DNA from: Rhodeus uyekii
Taxonomy: Eukaryota; Chordata; Actinopteri; Cypriniformes; Acheilognathidae
Length of the DNA: 64,000 nucleotides
Assembly (NCBI GenBank): GCA_037043235.1
Contig: JAWRVZ010000003.1
Span: 9,909,501 to 9,973,500, forward strand
Direction of reading: 5' to 3'
The notes beneath the pieces are model-generated. The model worked only from the letters and a program-made list of their open reading frames with translations. It was not told the DNA's origin and searched no databases. Below, in pieces: positions 40,731-51,902 of the stretch (positions are counted from its first letter, which is position 1; every line of letters starts with the position of its first letter). A program made the translations under genes and the position numbers.

Positions 40731-41114
40731 GACAGAGGAGGAAAACACAAAACTTGGATTCAAGTGCAAATGAGTGAATTTGTTATAATAGTGCAGAAAA
40801 CAAACAAAGTGATAATCCAGAGTGAAAGTCGTGGAACGGGAGACGCGCGCGCGACCACCGCGAGCTCCGGAGTGGAGAGAAGTGAGGCAGATGATATGAC
40901 AATCAGGTGTCCCACTCACACAAACAGGCACATTTTTAACAGTAATTTTTTTTTGCTAAATCTTGACTCTGTAAACAATGTCTTACTGTTTTCTCTTACT
41001 ATTTAAGTTAAAACAAATAAACGGTACTGTAAATATATTGCATTAATTTTAAGAATATACCTTTTATAAATGTCCAACAAGACATATTTGTTCAAAATCT
41101 GTCTCCTTAAAACT

Positions 41115-41936
41115 GCTTTCTATTTTCCAATGAAAAGCGTACTGTAAAAATAAAAAAGCACATAAATGAAATTACATGGTGAAAATATATGGTAGGCAAA
41201 CTGGAACGGGTCGAACGTGGGAGGAAGTTTGGAGATGATGTGGTCCTTAACTAGTTTTTTAAAGCACTTCATCATGATGGGAGTTAGTGCAACTGGCCAG
41301 CAGTCACTGAGTGAGGTGATTTGATTTTTCTTTGGCACAGGAATGATGGCTGCTGTCTTAAAACAGGATGGAACTTTTTCTTGACTCAACGAGATGTTAA
41401 AAATGTCAGGTAGAACACCAGCCAGCTGATCTGCACATTCTTTGAGCACCCTTCAAGGAATGTTATCTGAGGCCTTTTGGATGTTTATTTTCCTCTGGGT
41501 TCTCCGCACATCATCAGAGGAAAGACGAAGTGCCTGTTCATCTTCGCGTGAACAGCCTTCTCAGCAGGAGTGCCGTTCGGTTCATCAAATCTCCCCAAAA
41601 ATTTGTTCAATTCATTTAGGAAGTCAGCATCACTCTTACACGTTGGAGGGGCCATCTTGTAGTTTGTAATAGCTTGTACACCTTTCCACATGTTACGGGC
41701 GTTAGATGAGTCATTGAAAAGGTCCTGAACTTTGTGACTTTGGACACGTTTAGCAAGACTGATGGTGCAATCCAATCCTCAGGCACTTCTCAGTGTACCT
41801 TTTTGCCTGACTTGAAGGCTGAGTTCCTGGCCCTAAGCTTTTCTTTTACCTCTTTAGTCATCCAGGACTTTTCATTGGCCCGTATTGTGATATCCATAAT
41901 GACACTGACATCCTCCATGCATTTATGGATGTAGCC
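41115..41936 (-). mobile_element. L2-like LINE fragment (reverse transcriptase region), broken
   Basis: On the minus strand the pieces read KSWMTKEVKEKLRARNSAFK, then a linker with NMWKGVQAITNYK, then reverse-transcriptase motifs ECADQLAGVLPDIFN, PVPKKN and DCWPVALTPIMMKCFKKLV. They end at FDPFQFAY. A stop follows GKKVH and frames shift between pieces, so it is dead. Both ends are truncated, and the high end abuts the gag-like element. Confidence 0.8.
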
Positions 41937-42101
41937 TAACCCTTTATTAAGAGTGGTCGTACAGGCAGAAGGTCAGGGGAAACAGAGATCATACGTAGAC
42001 CTTAATCCAGGCAGGGGTCAGAAAGGCAGGCAGACAGATTCAGGTAAGGTAATCCAGGCCGAAGGGGTGGAGGTACAGAGTGTAGTGGGGGTGCCGTAAG
42101 T

Positions 42102-43424
42102 TCATGGTGGAAGTGAGGTGATGACTGACTGAGGAGGAGCCGTTGGGATGAGAGAACCCGGTGGAGCTACCAGGTCGAGGGTCACGGGTGAAGCCGAGGA
42201 TGGGAGGAGCCAGGACGAAGCCGGTAGGTCGACGGGCCGAGGTTGAGAGAAGGGGTCTGAGGCTGGAGGCGGAGTCAGGGATTCCCCGACTGCCGGAGAG
42301 GCTGGAGGCGGCTGGACCTGTGGCGGTACCATCCAGGCGAGCACATGCAGTGGCGGTGCTGTCTCCGGCGGAGACAGGGCAGGAGGGCTGGCAGACACAA
42401 ATAGGTACAGAGATGATAATGGGTGGGATAGGGTGGGAAGCGGTACCTCTGGCTCTGGTTGACGGGTCGTTGCAGGCTCTGGTTGACGGGTCGATGCAGG
42501 CTCTGGCTCTGGTTGACGGGTCGTTGCAGGCTCTGGCTCTGGTTGACGGGTCGTTGCAGGCTCTGGCTCTGGTTGACGGGTCGTTGCAGGCTCTGGCTCT
42601 GGTTGACGGGTCGTTGCAGGCTCTGGCTCTGGTTGACTATGCCTCCTCCAGGCATGTACTGCCGCTAACATAAAGAAAAAATCCACCGCTTCTTTGGCAG
42701 CGATGGGGCTGACTGGGGGCAACACAGCCTCCTGACCGTTAACAGGTTCTGGGACGGCGATCTCCTGGCCGGTAATGGGCTCGGGGAGGTCTGGCAGGAC
42801 GACCGGCGGAGGCTCTGGGACAGTGGCAGGCTGCTCGGGGACGGCAGCCCTGTGCATCCTCCAAGCACGTAGGGCTGCCAAAACAAAAAAACAGTATATG
42901 GCCCTCTTGGCCATGGCAGGGCTGATGGAGTATGTTGCAGCCTCCTGGCCGACAGCGGACTCTGAGGCGACCGGTGGGTCAGGCGGTGGCTCCGGGACGG
43001 CATCCTTCTGGCCGGAAACGGGCTCTGAGATGACGGTTTCCTGGCCGTGACTCCTCCGCCGCTTACGGCGGTGAGGCGTTGATTTGGTCGCGGTGCTCGG
43101 AAGTGCTGATTCGGTCACTTCCTCAATCTCAAAGTCAATTCCATTCAGCCACAGCACAAGGTTAATATAGTCAATGAGGGAGGCTTCCTGGCACCCAAGA
43201 GCCCGGATAACCTTCTTATCCAGTCCCCGCTCAAAAGAAAAAATGAGGGCTGTATCGTCCCAACTCACCCGGTGAGAAAGTCCAATAAATTCAGCAACAT
43301 AGTCCAGCAGGGACCGGCCAGCTTGCCGGAGAGAGACCAGGAGAAACTCCGTCTGTCTTGAATAATCCATGATGAAAGACAGCTGGATCTGTAGTGGCGA
43401 AGTCTTCTGTACCAAAGGACTCAC
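42102..43424 (-). CDS. gag-like protein of non-autonomous LTR element (440 aa, uninterrupted)
   Basis: A retrotransposon-type Gag-like domain occupies about residues 18-115 (RQAGRSLLDYVAEFIGLSHR, ALIFSFERGLDKKVIRALG, DYINLVLWLNGID). A basic patch (HRRKRRRSHG) follows. Then come two similar hydrophobic modules, each with an F/M-LAA-x-x-AW-R core (CFFVLAALRAW and FFFMLAAVHAW). About seven copies of a ten-residue unit (QPEPEPATTR, 30 bp) come next, and then a Pro/Ser-rich tail. No zinc knuckle is visible. The same domain is encoded at 63185-63757. I cannot say whether it is expressed. Confidence 0.7.
   Translation of the reverse strand: MSPLVQKTSPLQIQLSFIMDYSRQTEFLLVSLRQAGRSLLDYVAEFIGLSHRVSWDDTALIFSFERGLDKKVIRALGCQEASLIDYINLVLWLNGIDFEIEEVTESALPSTATKSTPHRRKRRRSHGQETVISEPVSGQKDAVPEPPPDPPVASESAVGQEAATYSISPAMAKRAIYCFFVLAALRAWRMHRAAVPEQPATVPEPPPVVLPDLPEPITGQEIAVPEPVNGQEAVLPPVSPIAAKEAVDFFFMLAAVHAWRRHSQPEPEPATTRQPEPEPATTRQPEPEPATTRQPEPEPATTRQPEPEPASTRQPEPATTRQPEPEVPLPTLSHPLSSLYLFVSASPPALSPPETAPPLHVLAWMVPPQVQPPPASPAVGESLTPPPASDPFSQPRPVDLPASSWLLPSSASPVTLDLVAPPGSLIPTAPPQSVITSLPP
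42455..42640. repeat. 30-bp coding minisatellite in the gag-like ORF
   Basis: About six to seven tandem 30-bp units (GGCTCTGGTTGACGGGTCGT plus ten bases) encode QPEPEPATTR on the minus strand. One unit lacks six bases and another carries GATGCA instead of GTTGCA. All units stay in frame. Confidence 0.95.
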
Positions 43425-43939
43425 AGGCAGGGATCCAATCGCTATGTCTTTATTAAGAGTATTCGTACAGGCAGATGGTCAGGGCAAACAGAGAGATAAA
43501 CGTAGTCAATAATCCAGGCAGGGGTCACAAAGGCAGGCAGACAGTATCGGGATCGTGGTTCAGGCGGGTGGTCAAGAAAGGCAGCAATAGTCACAAGCGT
43601 TAATCCAAGGCACAGGTCAGGGTAGGCAGAACAGGATCAGAACACGGGTAAACAGGCAGGATCAGAAACGGCAAAACAAGACAGGATTAACAACGCTTAG
43701 AATGATTGCTGAGCAAATCAAGACTTTGCGGTGAGTGTGTGTGTGTGAAGCCGTGTTTTATAGTCCAGGTGATGATGAACAGGTGATGTGACAAACAATG
43801 ATAATGGAGTCCAGCTGTGTGTGTAATCAGTCCAGTGTGATGGTTGCTGGGAAATGTAGTGTGTAGTGAAGTGTCAGTATAAGTGAGTGAGCTCCTTCTG
43901 GTGGCCATGGAGGGGAGCGCAGAGCTCATAATCATAACA

Positions 43940-44192
43940 CTGCAAGTTTAATAAGTTTCACATAATATTATTTTTGCATCATAGTTACCCAGCTAATAGT
44001 TACCCTCTCTCTTTTTTGTTCTCAGACCAAGCTAGTGGAGGCAGTATTGACTGGGCTTATGATCAGGGCATCAAGTACTCTTACAACTTTGAGCTGAGAG
44101 ACACTGGCCGGTTTGGTTTTCTCCTGCCATCCAATCATGGCAGGAGAACAACAATACAACAATAATTATTTTAATATGTCGAAGTGAATAAA
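43940..44192 (+). pseudogene. carboxypeptidase A copy B: isolated, truncated last exon
   Basis: It begins at the intron 10 donor of a carboxypeptidase gene (TGCAAGTTTAATAAG), then the acceptor ttctcag and exon 11 from 44026. Exon 11 keeps Tyr248 and Glu270 equivalents (YQASGGSIDW, YNFELRDTG). After LLPSN the last two dozen codons are deleted and a new short tail stops at 44163-44165. The residue before the base (bovine 268) is Asn rather than Thr. The 3'UTR and AATAAA are preserved. Exons 1-10 are missing, replaced upstream by the gag-like and LINE elements. Confidence 0.9.
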
Positions 44193-44413
44193 AGAATGAT
44201 AATAAAAACAACAGAAAGAATCACCATCTAATGGATGTTGCTTTGACACACATTATCAAATAAAAAATAATAAGCTGTTCTGGATACTGATATATCTGTA
44301 TTGTGTATGCTCACTTGCTTTATTTTTACATTTAGATTATATTTTTGCATTCATCTAATGCTCACTTTAAGTTCATCCCTAAGAACACTAGCAGTTTAAT
44401 AACACTGTTAAAT

Positions 44414-45306
44414 GTACATTGGAGTTCACTTATCTCGACTCACGGTTAACTCGCCAATCCTATTATGTCGACGTTTTTGAAGTGGAACTGCCAAACTCCC
44501 TATTTGTCTTAGTGTTTTCGATTCTTTAATGTTGATTCCTTAATGTCGCGGAACACTAATATCTCGAGCAAATATCTTCGAAAAGTTTGCGTTGCACATG
44601 GATCGCAGTCCTGGTTGCTCTGTCAATGATGCTTTACTCACAGCGCTGCGCAGGACTCTCTGAAATGAAGGCACATTCACGTTCTTACCAGAGCTGCCGT
44701 GGGTCCACCCCCATCCCAAAGTCTCATCCACTTCTGTGTGCACATTAAGCCCGCCTTCTCTGATTTGATTAGTCTTCTCAAATATTTTGACATTGGTCAG
44801 TAACGAGCGGTAATGACCAATGAGTATGAGGCTTAGATGAACACGAACACACACACATACACAAACACATCCTGCTTTTGTTGTGAAGTGAGCTCTGCTC
44901 AGCGCCGCTGCAGGAACACGGTTATTAAAAGACGGGATGAAGTCAAATTTGTTGAGAAAGCACATTAGACAAGCAGAACGCAAGAGAGTATGCAATCTAG
45001 TACAGCGTGATGACCTCACAAACATGTTATGACTGTTTACGCTGTGAGCGAAATTGTGTTTGCAATGTTGGAGAATATAATTAAAGGTTTGTATCAAAAA
45101 TCGAAAGTGTTTTAATTGTGTTCTGGTAAATCTCTGCTGTTAGTTGGTGCACATATGCCTTTTGTTGTTAGCAAACATATACAGTGTATGTACATTGTTA
45201 TAGCATGCCGATCGCTTCAATAAAAAAATAGATATATTGGGTGTAGGTTATCTCAACGCTTTTTTGCAACCCCCGAGGCTTTCGACATAACTGAACTCCA
45301 CTGTAA
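44414..45306. mobile_element. Tigger-like DNA element inserted in the copy B 3' flank
   Basis: The ends TACATTGGAGTTCACTTATCTCGA and TCGACATAACTGAACTCCACTGTA are imperfect inverted repeats, with TA at both edges. The matching flank after copy D (about 55885-55915) has no insert, so this is a clear insertion. A truncated relative lies at about 6000-6440. Confidence 0.75.
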
Positions 45307-45487
45307 TTATTTTTTATTCATTTTGACAAAAGAGTGTATAATTTTTTGTTATTCTGTTCTATTGACTCTCCTTCGTATGTGCGATTCTTACTCTTACACA
45401 GTTTATAAGTTAAAAGTTTGTGAGAAACAAAGCAGCAGGTTTTTCTGAGCTGTTAGCTCCTCAACTCCAGTCATCATTACCATGATA

Positions 45488-45497
45488 CTATAAAAAG
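45488..45497 (+). promoter_or_regulatory. TATA box before carboxypeptidase copy C exon 1
   Basis: CTATAAAAAG lies about 45 bp before the ATG at 45538, a better TATA consensus than that of the intact copy A. Confidence 0.6.
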
Positions 45498-45537
45498 GGG
45501 GCACTTAATATGAGAAACTTTACTTCAAGCAGAGAAG

Positions 45538-45603
45538 ATGAAGGGGGTTACTGGTCCCAACTGCTCTTTTTGCAGCTGTATTTGGCAAAGTGACGTTTGA
45601 GGG
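45538..45603 (+). pseudogene. carboxypeptidase copy C: lone first exon with +1 frameshift
   Basis: The exon runs from ATGAAGGG to a GTGAGT donor at 45604 and is 66 nt, where the intact copies have 65. The run of five G after ATGAA has one base too many. Past it, the frame reads the signal-peptide pattern ALFAAVFGK-TFE typical of this family. No exon 2 or later exon follows before copy D. An assembly error in the homopolymer is possible. Confidence 0.75.
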
Positions 45604-45719
45604 GTGAGTTCACAAATCTTGTATTTCCAGTATACCTTACATTATCATTTCAAATATCTGGTTGATAAATTAACGTGTTAGTGTAACAGAGTGTAAAAAT
45701 GTTAAATTAAATTATGATA

Positions 45720-47330
45720 AATGGAGACAGCGGCATCTGTGAGGAGCGTAATGGCGTCCACAACAGAGCTAACGAGACCTGCTGTGGCTCGGAGAATTAT
45801 CAGTTAAAAGTGTACAAACACATGATTATCTGCTTAATTGTGGATTTTTCCTGCTATTTACTTCTCATTTAACTGTTGATATGTATCTGGTGTCAAGTGT
45901 TATTTTTTATTTAACTATTTTGACTTTGTATTCAATCGTAATTAATTTGTGCATTGTCTTGTGTTTTCATGTAGAAATTATTTATTCTCAATGCATTCAA
46001 TCCCTTATTTCCCTATTTTGTTTCTCCATTGTGCAGGTACGTTTGTAAAATGTGTTAAATGTGTAATGGCGTGTTTTATCTATGTTGAATTGTGCATGTT
46101 CACCGCTAGGTGGGGATGTTTCTCGTCACATTGGGAATCTATTTAGGCAATTGGACGTGATAAATAAATGGGACCTTCTAACAGTTTAGCCTTTGAAAAC
46201 AGTCAACTGTACGCATTTTACCAGTTCATTCTGATAGATTTAAGTTATGAACGTCTGAATGTAACAAGTAATTGAACTGAGTTTAATATTGAAACGAATA
46301 TTGTAGAGAATGGTTGGATATAAGAGCAAACTGTTGACCAGTGTTATTGTATTCGTTTTCCTGTAATATATAATTACATATTTGGTTTTTATATTTTCAG
46401 GTTTACAGTAAAGAATATCAACCAAGAAAAGTTATGTCGGCTCTTACAAAATTCCCTGAAAGTCCTGATGACCAATACTACCAAACCCCCATCCTAAATC
46501 CCAGCTTTACAGCAGACTCCCTTGTATTTCAGGTTTTAATGCTTTGCATTGTGTTATTTGCAATGTGTAATTAGCTCACTCTACCTTAACACATTGTCTT
46601 GAGCACTGACTGTGCTTTTAGTGTCAGTCACCAGGTCACTCCAAACCTTTCAGCTCTAGGAGAAGATGGTCAGCTCATTTTTCATAGAATTTCAATTATC
46701 TGTATGTATGTACTGTATGTATAGCAGAATTGACAATAAAGCTGACTTTGACTTGACTTTGACTCATCCCGCTCAGGAAAACTAACAGGTCTGTGCATAA
46801 GGGAGGTTAGTAAAGACCAGATTGATAACCCTCCTATATTTGACACACAAGATTATGAGTCTGTATATGAGTACAAACCCAGTGTCTTGCCTGATTATAC
46901 TGCTGTCTTTCAAAGAATACAACGAGTATAATGAAAATAAGACTTATATTACATAACTCTGTCTGTAGAAAATGGCCCATCTTTCACTGCATTAGTTGAC
47001 AGTGGGTTAATTTTTTTTTACATTTTACATTTTTACATTTTTATGCATTTGGTAGACGCTTTTATCCAAAGCGACTTACATTGCATTCAAGGAACACATT
47101 GAATCAGTTCTTGCTTTCCCTGGGTTCGAACCCATGACCTTGGCGTTGTTAATGCCAACGCTCTACTAGCTACAGGTTAATGGCACCAAGGCAGCCGAAG
47201 CTAGTTATTGGCAAGCTCATCTATTTTGACAAAGTGTTCTTGATAAATGTTGTGATTATTAGATGCAGTGGTCATTGAGTCACTGTCAGTTTGTGTTTAT
47301 GGATGTAAAATGATAATACCTATGCTAACT
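45720..47330 (+). mobile_element. decayed retroelement with protease-like motif
   Basis: Several plus-strand pieces read as protein. One, at 46401-46532, is preceded by ttttcag and contains KVMSALTKFPESPDDQYY. One, at about 46770-46930, contains DQIDNPPIFDTQDYESVYEY. One, at about 46965-47010, contains FTALVDSGL, resembling the active-site loop of retropepsins. The pieces are separated by stops and a SINE (47020-47180). The AT-rich leader near 45780-45960 recurs at 56390-56560. The family is not identified. Confidence 0.5.
47020..47180 (-). mobile_element. tRNA-derived SINE
   Basis: On the minus strand it has a tRNA-like A box, then B box GGGTTCGAAC (about 47121-47130), followed by CAATGTAAGTCGCTTTGGAT and a tail. 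The same SINE is at 2276, 16190, 31255 and 59130. Confidence 0.8.
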
Positions 47331-48745
47331 GTTCCAGACTGTACAGATGAGATGGTTTTGAGCAGTAACACCATCAAAAGCCTAATGACTCTCCTAAAGA
47401 ACACAGATGACTATTGGAAATTGATCTCACTTGGTTGAATTGGTTGGATACCTGTGAAAGTTATAGATCCCACAGAGTGTGATAACGTTAAGAAAACATG
47501 TAATGATTGGAGATGTTTCTCCATGCATCTCTGTGGAAGATCTCTGTGGAAGATTCCATCTCTGTGGAAGATCTTACACTCTGATAACCTCTGCGAGTTT
47601 GTGACTGTGGGATCCACATAAAAGAATAGCCAGCGTGAGTCTGAGTGACTTTGGTAACTGAAGGATGGAAAACAATAAGAGTAAAGCGTTAAATAATCAA
47701 GATCTAAACCTAAACAAGAGATCATGATGCAATGTAGTCAAATAAAAGTTTAATTCTAATTCATCTACTTTGTTACACTGAAAAGATTGAGCGTGCAGTG
47801 ATATTTCACCCGCTTATCAGAAACCATCATAAGGTCCAATATTGCAGCCCTAACAAAGTAAACCGTAAGGGTGGTTTAAAATACGGTAGTAAATCCAAAG
47901 AAAAACAAACAATAGCTGGATGAAATTAACATTTATAATACCATCTAGATGTAAAGACTTAAATTACACTGTATGCATTTTGTGTGTGTATTAGAGGCAT
48001 AATTGGTGTGTGTGAATGCATTTAGCTGTGGGTATGTGTAAATGCAATAATGCCTGAAACGGAGTTGATGAGGTTTTACAATAGTGATGTAAATTTGGTC
48101 GTGTTGTTACAAAAAGGATCCAGCAAGAGAATGAGTATGAGGTGTGATCTGGCTCAAAATCTTCCACACCAATGTTTTTGTAAAGTGTTAAGTTCAAAAT
48201 TACTGAATCCTCCTATAAGGATTCGGTATATATATTCTATTTACGCTATCTATATTTTCATTGTTAATAATATTGTAGCCACATGGCAATTATGCGCTTC
48301 TTTATGTGGTTTTACTGCAGCTTTTTTTTTTTTTTTACTGCAACATATTTAAAGTTTCACATGCAACTTGACATTGCTACTCAATTCTTTTACTACAGTC
48401 ATTTCAATTTACGCAAGATACACGGCCTAGAATGCATGGCATCTACAACCTTTAACTTACTGTATGTGTTTCACACAGCACTAACACGAAAGCAATCATG
48501 TGTTTTAAATAATAAACTCAGATGTGTACATGTAGTAGCACAAACAACTATAATGTGTTTACTATGAGCACAACCTGTTACAAACAGGATTACAGTATTT
48601 TCCGCACTATAAGGCTCACCCAAAAGACTACTGGTATTGCAATTTGGGTATTTAACTATTAGACTCATTGATATGAGGCTGCTAACCAACTAGCAAGTGA
48701 AGTCAATAGCTGGAGGCCTTGTAGTTAATTCACTAAGAGTTTTAC

Positions 48746-48940
48746 CTGTATGTGCAGATCGCTGATCTTTGCCCTTAAAAAGTGGTTTTCTATTCTTCTT
48801 AAAATAAGGTGGAGGTCAACTCCTACCCAGTCAACCAGCATTTTTCCTCTGTATGGCCTATTTTCTGACAGAAACTGCAAAACCAATTCCCTTCCATCCG
48901 TGAGGACATAATCTGAATGTTCTTGGATTGTACATTAAGG
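48746..48940 (-). CDS. unrecognised exon-like block X (copy 1)
   Basis: A minus-strand reading frame of about 62 codons ends at a consensus donor CAG|GTAAAA (48745 and below). It contains RELVLQFLSENRPYRGKML and then VGVDLHLILRRIENHFLRAK. I do not recognise the family. It may be an old gene fragment, since a second, frameshifted copy lies at 57961-58130 in the equivalent place upstream of carboxypeptidase copy E. Start and acceptor are uncertain. Confidence 0.35.
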
Positions 48941-50989
48941 GGACTTTTGAAGCTATTTAAACCTTCTAATTTCGGTTCAATTTGTGCAAATAGAGATTTT
49001 TCCTATTGCACCATTAAACAATGAAAACTGTACATTTCTTGTCTATTACCACCCAATGCTACTTATACCAGTGACGGAAATAAGTACAGTTACAATAGCA
49101 AAATATGTGGAAGAATGTAAATGTTAATACCAAATCACAACTAGTTAGCACATCATTTGTAATTGAATGGATATGACGACATCTGGTTAAGATTATACTC
49201 AGAATGGTTACAAAATAAATGTATGAGATGATCCAAATACCTTTAATTATACCCAACATAAATTTAGAATGTTACCTGAAAGAGAGAGAGACAGACAAGT
49301 AAAAAATATACGAGACATTTGTCATTGATCAGAAGTTTGATGTGATCAGATTAAAACAGTTTTTGGCAATAAGACCTTGAAACATTGTACTTAATAGGAT
49401 GGTCAAGGTAAGAATAAAAGAAGGTTTGATGAATTGTCCCTTTAAGAGTCGCTGTGAGGAAGCTGTGAGTGAGTGTTAAGGAGGAGGGTCAAAGCTAGAC
49501 AGAATGTGCAGTGTGATTTATAGTATATAGATACTTTATGTGAGAAGATGAACCGACTATTGTTTTTAGCAGCTCTGTTTGCGGCTGTTTTTGCCAAAAA
49601 GACCTTCAAGAGGTGAGTCACTTTGGGACTTTAATGGATAATAGTTCTTCCAAAACTGATTATTTACTCACAATTATGATATTCCAATTGTTGAACACAA
49701 AATAAGTTGTTTTGAAAAAAAGTCATTGTTTTCTTTTAAAATAACTTAATATTAAAATTTGAATTATGCCACATATCATGCAAAACAATTAAACATGGTG
49801 TTGATGCTGATAGAGATCAGGTTCTTCGGATCACCGCACAAAATGAGGCTCAAATCTCTCTCCTGAAGGAACTTTCTGAACAGGGGCATCTTGGGGTAAG
49901 TCAACAGATCTACAATTTTTTTTTTCTCTCATGCATTTGGTATTTATAGGACACTGTGAAGATCAGATCTCCTTGTTTGCATCTATGTTCAGCTGGACTT
50001 CTGGATGGCTCCCGTTCATGAGTCTCTGCCTGTGGATGTTCGTGTTCCCTTTCACAGTCTCCAGGCTGTCAGGGAGTTCCTGGTGAACAATCAGATCCAG
50101 TATAAAGTCATGATTGAGAATGTTCAGGTGGGAATATTACTGGAGAAATAAAAACATAACTGGAAAATAATTAAACTTTTTGATTGATTTTATTCATTTT
50201 TTGGTTTAGCAACAATAGAACACCCATTCAGTGATGAAACCAGGAGATCCCAAAATGTTTTGTCCTTTGAACTAAAAATATTTTATAGGTCCACTTTATA
50301 GTATCCTGTAAGAATAAGTTGGTATTTTCAAAGCTGCAGTAACAGAATATAAAGTGTGATTCATAATGCTGATTAACTTATGAACCTCTTGCAGTTCCCT
50401 CACAAACCCCAGACTGGGAAACACTTAATCTTTTATAATATTTAATATTTTATCATATTTCATACAATATTAAATGATTATCACAAAATGCATACTTGCA
50501 GTTTTTGTTCTTGCTGACACGTTTTGTTTTTTTTGCACCAAAAGGATTTGCTGGATAATGAGGAACGCGGGGGGATTGAACCATTCAGAGAAGTACAGAT
50601 AACTTTGTCTACACCACCTACCATGACCTGAACACTGTGAGTGTTTCAATGAGTTTCATATGTTTTTTATTTTATTTAATTACCTTTTTGTATCTTTTAA
50701 ACAATTTACACACATAATCCGCAATTATTTGATCTTCATCATGCTGTTTGCAGATTTACTCTTTCATGGACATGCTTGTGGCAGAAAACCGTAATCTGGT
50801 CAGAAAAATTGTGATTGGTCAGAGCTATGAGAGACGCCCCTTGAATGTCCTGAAGGCAGGACATGATAAATTATTATATTTGTGCAGTGTTTGGTGTAAT
50901 GCATTTCTAGGCAATTAATTACTGTAATTTAGTTTGTTTTCCCTTGAAAAAGTAAAGGAATTACACTTTTCTGTAACGTAAATATATTT

Positions 50990-51902
50990 TCTATTATAAA
51001 CCATTAGAGTTGACCTGAACACTTGGCTGAAACGAGTATCTGCTACGGATAAAGCACTTTTGCCAAGTACGAGTATCATATGAGTAATACGAGTCAATAT
51101 CTGTGCTCGGATTTAATAAAAATCCTCATTGGGTAGCTGACTGTGTCTGCGTTCTTTGATAGGCTAGTCACAGCGCCCCTCCCCTACACACGCAGATTCG
51201 CTGTGTCCTGCCCTGCTCATTCACACACTGAACACCGAAAAGAGAACAGCTCTCTTTCTCTCTCTGTCTCTCCCTCAGTCACTCAGGTTTGCGGGTCTTT
51301 TACGTTAACGTTTAGGGTTTCTTCAGCTTCAGGTTTGTTTTTTATTTCGGTTGGTTTGTAGTACTTACTCATTAACCAGTAGAGTTCTGGTAAATGTAGT
51401 GTTTGTTCAGACGTGGTGCTTGGTAGAATGTGACTAGCGTTATAGTCTCTGCCTGTAGGAGTTTTTTTTTTTTAACTGTCTGCTGACTCTAACCATTTTT
51501 TTACTTCATGCAAAAAATAATGATTAAAAATTGTTTTCTTCATTATTACATTATATTATACAATTATACAATTATAATTATACAATTATATTGTGTTGTA
51601 TTCATTGTTGTAAAACTTGTTCTGTATATAGTTTGCTTGTTATCGTGATCAAAACCATTGATCTGAAGCTCAATGCTGATGCTGTCATGTAAATATTTCT
51701 GTAATTAGCTATAAATATAACAATTTCTGATCAACCCATATCAATTGCATGATTAAAAATGACATACCTGCTAAAGCCCTGCCCATTTCCAGGCTAAATC
51801 TTGCCCACTTCTGTGTTAGGCCCCACCCAGTCCGAGTACATATACAGATAATTCATATGGTTAACAGATACAGATACATATAACGCTGTAGTCGTTAATC
51901 TC
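50990..51902. repeat. interspersed repeat, family unidentified (copy D intron 5)
   Basis: Copy A intron 5 lacks this stretch. It has ACGAGTATC-type words at one end and GAGTACATATACAG-type words in the other orientation near 51835, suggesting a terminal-inverted-repeat element, and CT-rich DNA in the middle. No coding potential. Boundaries are approximate. Confidence 0.4.

Larger units (their letters stand above)
41937..43939 (-). mobile_element. gag-only LTR retrotransposon, near-complete, minus strand
   Basis: The upstream LTR on the minus strand starts TGTTATGATTATGAGCTC at 43939 and runs to about 43440. Downstream only the R/U5-like part is present (41937-42060), sharing CTTTATTAAGAG, a CAGGCAGGGGTCA block and GGCAGGCAGACAG with the upstream LTR. 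Between them is one gag-like ORF and no protease, reverse transcriptase or integrase, so it is non-autonomous. Its upstream edge joins the donor end of a carboxypeptidase exon 10 (TGCAAGTT at 43941). Confidence 0.75.
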
